From Desulfobacula sp. (lineage in GTDB: Bacteria; Desulfobacterota; Desulfobacteria; Desulfobacterales; Desulfobacteraceae): 6,803 bases of DNA. The notes beneath the pieces were generated by a model. That model was given only the letters and a program-made list of their open reading frames with translations. It ran no database searches and was not told where the DNA came from. This document shows, in pieces, positions 6,554-6,803 of this stretch. The stretch lies in NCBI GenBank assembly GCA_011390085.1, contig JAABTB010000123.1:1-6803 (forward strand), given 5' to 3'. The position numbers and the translations under genes were made by a program. Within the stretch, counting starts at the first letter, position 1. Each line of letters begins with the position of its first letter.

Positions 6554-6570
6554 AAGCAAATTGTATGCCA
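6554..6570 (-). promoter_or_regulatory. Sigma-54 (-24/-12) promoter for the alcohol dehydrogenase-AOR-mft cluster
   Basis: TGGCAT, a 5-base spacer (ACAAT) and TTGCTT match the RpoN consensus TGGCAC-N5-TTGCW, with the invariant GG and GC at the correct spacing. Transcription would start about 10-12 bases downstream, near 6544, leaving a 5' leader of about 70 bases before the alcohol dehydrogenase. Activation would need an enhancer-binding protein, whose gene is not in the window. Confidence 0.65.
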
Positions 6571-6588
6571 TCATTCAGGGGTTTCGCC

Positions 6589-6625
6589 GTTAAGTTTTAA
6601 CCTGCTGAAATTAAGTTGTTTTAAC
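6589..6625. repeat. Pair of TTAAGTT..TTAAC palindromes, candidate activator sites
   Basis: On the plus strand GTTAAGTTTTAAC (6589-6601) and TTAAGTTGTTTTAAC (6611-6625) are two related, imperfect palindromes; their shared GTTTTAAC ends lie 24 bases apart. They lie about 45-80 bases upstream of the predicted sigma-54 start, on the side and near the distance expected for enhancer-binding-protein sites. The AT-rich surroundings raise the chance of coincidence. Confidence 0.4.
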
Positions 6626-6803
6626 GAAGAGGATTGTTTTTTGATGAAATTATCGATTAAACCCCGGTTTTAAGAATATATCAATTTGGAAATGATTTTC
6701 TCATTTTGATAAATTTGTTTTTGAAATTCGCCATGGCTGTATCCCTCTTCTTCCTCAGCGGCTTTCCTATCCCGAGATCATGCCGGAAGATCTTCATCCC
6801 CGT

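Larger units (their letters stand above)
6474..6803 (-). other. Non-coding leader region upstream of the cluster
   Basis: This 330-base AT-rich stretch has no convincing gene. Next to the alcohol dehydrogenase it holds the ribosome site AAAGGAG (6486-6480), then a -24/-12 promoter and paired palindromes, listed separately. From 6803 two minus-strand frames are open at the edge: one runs 40 codons to a TGA at 6681, the other 7 codons to a TGA at 6780. Either could be the tail of an upstream gene, but neither is recognisable. A plus-strand ATG at 6733 opens to the edge without a ribosome site. Confidence 0.6.

Noticed and set aside
6659..6670. AAACCCCGGTTT inverted repeat as a terminator of an upstream gene
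   Set aside because: Arms are 5 bp with only a 2-base centre and no T-run, so no stable terminator hairpin can form.
6733..6803. Plus-strand start of a divergent gene (ATG at 6733)
   Set aside because: Only 23 codons are visible, no ribosome site precedes it, and the overlapping minus-strand frames are equally open.

Overview
The window holds one co-directional gene cluster on the minus strand, read from right to left: zinc alcohol dehydrogenase, aldehyde:ferredoxin oxidoreductase (AOR), MoaD/ThiS-like sulfur carrier, a 41-residue peptide gene, an RRE protein, a radical SAM/SPASM enzyme, and an FadH/Old Yellow Enzyme (OYE) flavoenzyme cut by the left edge. The short peptide ends in IDGICGVY, which matches the mycofactocin precursor MftA (usual ending IDGMCGVY). 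With the next two genes this identifies an mftA-mftB-mftC core, so the window is a mycofactocin biosynthesis and redox locus.

Organism: tungsten-type AOR, FadH/OYE, a sigma-54-type promoter and a moderate base composition suggest an anaerobe, probably a sulfate-reducing Desulfobacterota bacterium (Desulfobacter/Desulfobacula-like). This is inference; no rRNA or taxonomic marker is present. It is not a typical actinobacterial setting for mycofactocin.

Layout: 6474-6803 is a non-coding leader with a good -24/-12 (sigma-54) promoter match at 6554-6570 and two related TTAAGTT..TTAAC palindromes just upstream (6589-6625). The alcohol dehydrogenase follows (6473-5331), then a 71-base gap with a 9-bp hairpin, AOR (5259-3541), the MoaD-like protein (3525-3286), a 73-base gap that may hold an internal promoter, mftA (3212-3087), mftB (3050-2781), mftC (2791-1775, overlapping mftB) and the OYE-type flavoenzyme (1764 to beyond base 1). 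No gene is supported on the plus strand.

How the genes may work together: MftB presents MftA to MftC, which decarboxylates the C-terminal Tyr and crosslinks it to the preceding Val. The finished cofactor would re-oxidise tightly bound NADH in the alcohol dehydrogenase. The aldehyde made would be oxidised to a carboxylate by AOR, whose pterin cofactor needs sulfur supplied by a MoaD-type protein. The OYE-type protein is a member of the mycofactocin-associated flavoenzymes and could link reduced mycofactocin to another electron carrier. The maturation genes mftD, mftE and mftF are not in the window and may lie beyond the left edge or elsewhere.
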